Of a DNA stretch of 9,233 nt, positions 6,241-9,233 are shown in pieces (positions within the stretch are counted from its first letter, which is position 1; each line of letters begins with the position of its first letter). The notes under the pieces are model-generated. The model searched no databases, was not told where the DNA came from, and saw only the letters and a list, made by a program, of their open reading frames with translations. The translations under genes and the position numbers were made by a program. The stretch comes from an uncultured Porphyromonadaceae bacterium (GTDB taxonomy: Bacteria; Bacteroidota; Bacteroidia; Bacteroidales; Muribaculaceae): NCBI GenBank assembly GCA_947174225.1, contig CAMWIF010000084.1:1-9233 (forward strand), read 5' to 3'.

Positions 6241-7194
6241 TTATCGGTGGGCTTTATACTTGGCTGCTGCCTGTGCATAGCTATTGGCCTTCGCAGCGTC
6301 AGCCTTCACGCCCTTGCCATTGCGGTACATGTCCTCAAGTCGCTCACAAACGACCACCATCAATGAAGCCGGCAATTTGCCGTTTTTCGCAATAGGCTCG
6401 TAGTAGTAGGTGGCACGTGCAAAGTTCTCGTTCAGGAAATCACCGTTATAGTTCATACTTCCTAAGTAGAACCTTGACCAGTCATCGCCATTTTCCGCTG
6501 ATTTCTCACGTTCCTTAAGACCTTTAAGAAAGCCGTCCTTATAAATCGGCTCATTCTGAAGCTTCATTCCGGAATGTACTTTCTCTATCCATACAAGGGC
6601 AGTCTGAGCATCCTTAGCGACTTCGCTATTCGCCGGCTGTTCGGGAAGCATCGGACGGAAGAGCATCACACGTGAGTAATTCTCACCAAGCTCGCCTGCG
6701 AGGTAGTGCCAGAAGAAAGCGTCAGGATAGTCAAGAGAACCGCCATTCTTAGTGCCGAGCAGATTGGCATATAGCGACATACCTCGCGGATAGCCCTTGA
6801 GTGCAGACTGATGGTAGTTATCACGTGCCTTTCTACCATCTTCCTTGACCCCCTTACCCTCTAAATACATACTGCCAAGAGCGGCATACGCAAAACCGTC
6901 GTGGCCGGAGTGACGAGCGTCAAAACATTGCTTTGCTTTATCGTAATCCTGACTCTGAAACCAGTAAAGACCCAACGTATCATAGGCTGCCTCATTTCCG
7001 CTTTTGGCTTCCTTCTCCAGAAGCTCAATATGCTTTGCGTCAAAGATTGCATCCGGCTTAGGAGCGTTTGCTGCTACAGTTTCAGTTTTGGCTGTCTTCT
7101 TGATGCCAAACAGTGAGAAAAGATTGTTGCGTCCTGCCGCTGTGGCAGACATAGCGATTAAGAGGAGATTGAGAGCAATAAATAATTTCTTCAT
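6241..7194 (-). CDS. Exported Sel1/TPR-like repeat protein
   Basis: Encodes 317 residues. A signal peptide is clear (MKKLFIALNLLLIAMSATAA, cleavage near 20), so the protein is exported to the periplasm or beyond; there is no lipobox cysteine. The body is helical repeats: a TPR/Sel1-like unit around 65-95 (AAYDTLGLYWFQSQDYDKAK), a clear Sel1 unit at about 102-136 (YAALGSMYLEGKGVKED), a degenerate region in the middle, a unit near 240-270, and a last Sel1-type unit with LEDMYRNGKGVKADAAKA (286-303). Such repeats mediate protein-protein contacts; the partner is unknown. It is transcribed alone, divergently from the MBOAT gene, with a hairpin terminator behind it. No good promoter match was found upstream. 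The start is well supported by the signal peptide. Confidence 0.85.
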   Translation of the reverse strand: MKKLFIALNLLLIAMSATAAGRNNLFSLFGIKKTAKTETVAANAPKPDAIFDAKHIELLEKEAKSGNEAAYDTLGLYWFQSQDYDKAKQCFDARHSGHDGFAYAALGSMYLEGKGVKEDGRKARDNYHQSALKGYPRGMSLYANLLGTKNGGSLDYPDAFFWHYLAGELGENYSRVMLFRPMLPEQPANSEVAKDAQTALVWIEKVHSGMKLQNEPIYKDGFLKGLKEREKSAENGDDWSRFYLGSMNYNGDFLNENFARATYYYEPIAKNGKLPASLMVVVCERLEDMYRNGKGVKADAAKANSYAQAAAKYKAHR

Positions 7195-7391
7195 AGTATA
7201 GTGGATTATGATTTGTTATAATACCCGTTAAACAATGTAAGTCCCATAATAGTTTACAGCCATTCCATTTCTTCACACAAATATTTGTAGGCACACCGTC
7301 ACTGCCATAGCCAATACACCCACATTACTCATCACCCAAACAGCTATTATGAGCAATCCTTGCCTTTATTTAGAGTCAGCACAGATATAAC

Positions 7392-7422
7392 CTTGGAGAT
7401 TAGATAAATTTCATTAATTTTG
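7392..7422 (+). promoter_or_regulatory. Bacteroidota-type promoter of the MBOAT operon
   Basis: CTTG (7392-7395), one base off TTTG, is followed after 19 bp by TAATTTTG (7415-7422), a full match to the TAnnTTTG -7 element. Transcription would start near 7429, leaving a leader of about 94 bases before the acyltransferase. This is the best promoter match in the window. Confidence 0.6.
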
Positions 7423-7479
7423 CAGTGTCGAAGTCGCAAACCGATAAAGAACGTTAAAGCCGGCAAAAGACATTAAAAT

Positions 7480-7521
7480 ATGAGCACCAGGTATGAATAT
7501 AAAATATTAGAGAAGCAATAG
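7480..7521 (+). CDS. Possible 13-codon leader peptide upstream of MBOAT
   Basis: ATG at 7480 opens a frame reading MSTRYEYKILEKQ and ending in TAG at 7519-7521, a single base before the MBOAT ATG at 7523. It lies inside the predicted leader RNA. The tight stop-start spacing would permit translational coupling. No Shine-Dalgarno site precedes it, only the A-rich gacattaaaat usual here. Such a short ORF can arise by chance, and coding use is not shown. Confidence 0.3.
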   Translation: MSTRYEYKILEKQ

Positions 7522-7522
7522 T

Positions 7523-9043
7523 ATGCAGTTTACCGATATAATTTTCGCAATATTCATGAGCGTGTTTTTCTGCATCTATTGGTTTGCACTCAGGCACAAC
7601 CTCAGATTGCAGAACGTATGGCTCCTCTCCGCAAGCTATATCTTCTACGGTTGGTGGGACTGGAGATTTCTTCTCCTTATCATTCTCACCTCCCTGTCAA
7701 CTTATGGCACAGCCCTATTATTTAAGCACTATCGACGGAAATGGCTTATTCAAGGCAATATCATCCTCAATATCGGTATATTAATCCTTTTCAAATATTT
7801 CAATTTTTTCAGTGAGAATATCACGCGGCTCTTCAGTCTTTTCGGTATCGGGCTTGATTGGTTCACTATTGATGTATTGCTACCTGTGGGCATCTCCTTC
7901 TATACCTTCCAGGCAATCGGCTACTCCATCGACGTGATGCGTGGAAATGTCCATCCCACCCGTAATCTCATTGGTTTCTTCACTTTCATAGCATTCTTTC
8001 CGCAACTTGTGGCAGGACCTATCGAAAGTGCAAAATCCCTGTTGCCTCAGATTTTGCGGGAAAGAGTGTGGAATACCCGACAAGCCGTGGCAGGGTTAAG
8101 GATGATTCTCTTCGGCTTACTAAAAAAGGTGTGTGTTGCCGATATGTTGGCTCTTTACGTTGACCGCATATTCGATGTTGCCGAGATTACTCCGGTACAT
8201 ATCCTGTCAGGAGGAATACTGTTCACCTTTCAGCTATATTGCGACTTCTCCGCCTATAGCGAGATAGCACGTGGATGCGCTGCACTTTTAGGTATCAATC
8301 TGATGGTCAACTTCCGCTTCCCGCTTTTCTCACGCAATATTATAGAATTCTGGCAACGGTGGCACATTTCCCTGATGCTTTGGTTTAAAGACTATCTATA
8401 CATTCCTCTTGGAGGTAACAGAAAAGGGAAATGGCGCACGATAATGAACTATTCGATTGTCTTCCTTCTTTCCGGACTGTGGCACGGAGCTGCCTGGAAT
8501 TTTGTCATCTGGGGAGCATATTGGGCAGTGTGCTACGTCTTAGGTCGCTATCTCCTTCACCTTGACCGACATCCTCAAAGTAAAATCTCGCTGCACGACC
8601 TCCCCAGAATACTTCTGACGTTTGGAGTGGTAGCTTTCGGATTCTACATTTTCCGCTGCGCCGACATAACCTTAATACTACACGGTATCGAAAATGCCTG
8701 GATATATGTTTTGTTCTTCGGCATTCTCTGTCTGATGGCGAAAATATCAGTTCGACTGCTAAAAAGCGTCCATATTAAGGGAACTGATGTTGGCGTTACG
8801 GCAATAGCGTTATTGAGCTTGGCATTGGTTCTTTCCGGACACTCCATGTATCTTCTGAAATTCTGGTGGCTCTTTGCGGCACTTTTGGTCGTAGCGATAG
8901 AATGGCAGGATCGTAACTGCGACTATCCCTTTGCCATTGCTCCTCGTAACACTCTCCTACGCCGTTCACTATATTGGGCTATGGCTACCTTTATCGTCTT
9001 AAGCGAACCTACCGAAATGACCTTCATCTACTTTCAATTCTAA
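7523..9043 (+). CDS. MBOAT-family membrane O-acyltransferase (AlgI/DltB type)
   Basis: A 506-residue polytopic inner-membrane protein that moves an acyl group, usually acetyl, across the membrane toward an exported glycan or cell-surface polymer. Family signatures appear in order: PVGISFYTFQAIGYSIDVMRG (121-141), FFPQLVAGPI (158-167), QLYCDFSAYSEIARG (237-251), FWQRWHISLMLWFKDYLYIP (276-295) and GLWHGAAWNFVIWG (318-331). The conserved histidines are H281 and the catalytic H321. It has about ten or more hydrophobic segments and the typical FIYFQF C-terminus (501-506). Length is normal for the family and no defect is seen. A membrane-anchored gene begins two bases after its stop, the usual arrangement in which an AlgJ/SGNH-like partner completes transfer to the substrate. 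The acceptor cannot be read from the sequence; capsule, exopolysaccharide or another glycan is possible. The ATG at 7523 places the first membrane segment at the N-terminus, as in relatives. Confidence 0.95.
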   Translation: MQFTDIIFAIFMSVFFCIYWFALRHNLRLQNVWLLSASYIFYGWWDWRFLLLIILTSLSTYGTALLFKHYRRKWLIQGNIILNIGILILFKYFNFFSENITRLFSLFGIGLDWFTIDVLLPVGISFYTFQAIGYSIDVMRGNVHPTRNLIGFFTFIAFFPQLVAGPIESAKSLLPQILRERVWNTRQAVAGLRMILFGLLKKVCVADMLALYVDRIFDVAEITPVHILSGGILFTFQLYCDFSAYSEIARGCAALLGINLMVNFRFPLFSRNIIEFWQRWHISLMLWFKDYLYIPLGGNRKGKWRTIMNYSIVFLLSGLWHGAAWNFVIWGAYWAVCYVLGRYLLHLDRHPQSKISLHDLPRILLTFGVVAFGFYIFRCADITLILHGIENAWIYVLFFGILCLMAKISVRLLKSVHIKGTDVGVTAIALLSLALVLSGHSMYLLKFWWLFAALLVVAIEWQDRNCDYPFAIAPRNTLLRRSLYWAMATFIVLSEPTEMTFIYFQF

Positions 9044-9045
9044 GT

Positions 9046-9233
9046 ATGACCACAACCCGTTCCCTCATACGTTTTATCTGGCGGACAATGCTGATGGCAT
9101 TTGCCGTTGTCCTCCCGGTTGGGATATGGTATATTTGCACCGATCCGTTCAATGTAATTTACCATTACGATGAATATTACGAGAATCCTGCCACATATCC
9201 GAATAGAATCGGTCTTAACAAAGGTGTGGTCAC
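9046..9233 (+). CDS. Membrane-anchored MBOAT partner, probable SGNH-like protein (3' truncated)
   Basis: ATG at 9046-9048 begins two bases after the MBOAT stop, and the frame stays open to the window end (62 complete residues). It has a basic N-terminus (MTTTRSLIRFIWR), one membrane segment at about 14-31 (MLMAFAVVLPVGIWYICT), then DPFNVIYHYDEYYENPATYP and NRIGLNKGVV on the far side. The DPF...Y...LNKxxV pattern after one transmembrane helix resembles proteins that follow MBOAT genes in Bacteroidales and carry a periplasmic SGNH-like fold, but the catalytic Ser/Asp-His region is beyond the window. It is probably translationally coupled to the acyltransferase. The role is inferred mainly from position. 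Confidence 0.7.
   Translation, partial: MTTTRSLIRFIWRTMLMAFAVVLPVGIWYICTDPFNVIYHYDEYYENPATYPNRIGLNKGVV

Larger units (their letters stand above)
7195..7522. other. Divergent intergenic region between the Sel1-like and MBOAT genes
   Basis: The 328 bp hold no standard-size gene. They contain the MBOAT promoter (7392-7422), a roughly 95-base leader with an imperfect direct repeat, a 13-codon ORF (7480-7521), and a perfect 12-bp palindrome ACAAATATTTGT at 7277-7288 on the Sel1-like gene side. The stretch 7290-7380 shows nothing I can interpret. Confidence 0.6.

Noticed and set aside
6192..7201. + strand ORFs across the Sel1-like gene
   Set aside because: They are antisense shadows of a signal-peptide-bearing repeat protein; the first begins within the terminator hairpin.
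7419..7440. TTTGC...GCAAA inverted repeat at the MBOAT transcription start
   Set aside because: The stem is only 5 bp with a 12-base loop, and its left arm is simply part of the -7 box.
1..9233. CRISPR array, tRNA, rRNA or insertion sequence
   Set aside because: No regularly spaced long repeats, cloverleaf-like sequence, rRNA stretch, transposase frame or terminal inverted repeats were seen.

Overview
This window looks like chromosomal DNA from a member of the Bacteroidales (Bacteroidota), probably a gut or host-associated species. The evidence is the gene families (a zinc-type macrodomain/SirTM pair, a secreted GH78 rhamnosidase with an AraC regulator beside it, an MBOAT acyltransferase with a partner gene), promoter-like elements of the Bacteroidota type (TTTG-N19-TAnnTTTG), A-rich starts with few Shine-Dalgarno sites, and moderate GC content. 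A family such as Muribaculaceae is a guess and cannot be settled from this stretch.

Left part (1-1568, + strand). The tail of an unidentified gene is followed by the N-terminal three quarters of a macrodomain ADP-ribosyl hydrolase. This runs directly into the C-terminal 40% of a class M sirtuin (SirTM) in another frame. In many bacteria these two genes are adjacent and form a reversible protein ADP-ribosylation module. Here they appear fused by an internal deletion that removed the macrodomain's catalytic loop and the sirtuin's NAD-binding half, so the module is a relic (or an assembly artefact). A small, intact GNAT-family protein (about 100 aa, NATD1/YjdJ type) follows.

Middle part (1629-5920, - strand). 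A large secreted alpha-L-rhamnosidase (GH78, 1127 aa) is transcribed toward an AraC-family regulator 38 bp downstream. The enzyme has an apparent discoidin-like insert and a C-terminal tail resembling a type IX secretion sorting domain. No SusC/SusD pair is visible, so this is a minimal rhamnosidase-regulator unit or the edge of a larger locus. The leader upstream of the rhamnosidase carries five GGGTA motifs on its own strand.

Right part (6179-9233). A Sel1/TPR-like exported protein lies on the - strand and is followed by a strong 13-bp hairpin. A 328-bp divergent intergenic region with a good Bacteroidota promoter leads to an MBOAT-family membrane O-acyltransferase (AlgI/DltB type). Two bases after it begins a membrane-anchored protein cut by the window end, probably its partner in O-acylating an exported glycan. 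A 13-codon ORF ends one base before the MBOAT start and may be a leader peptide.
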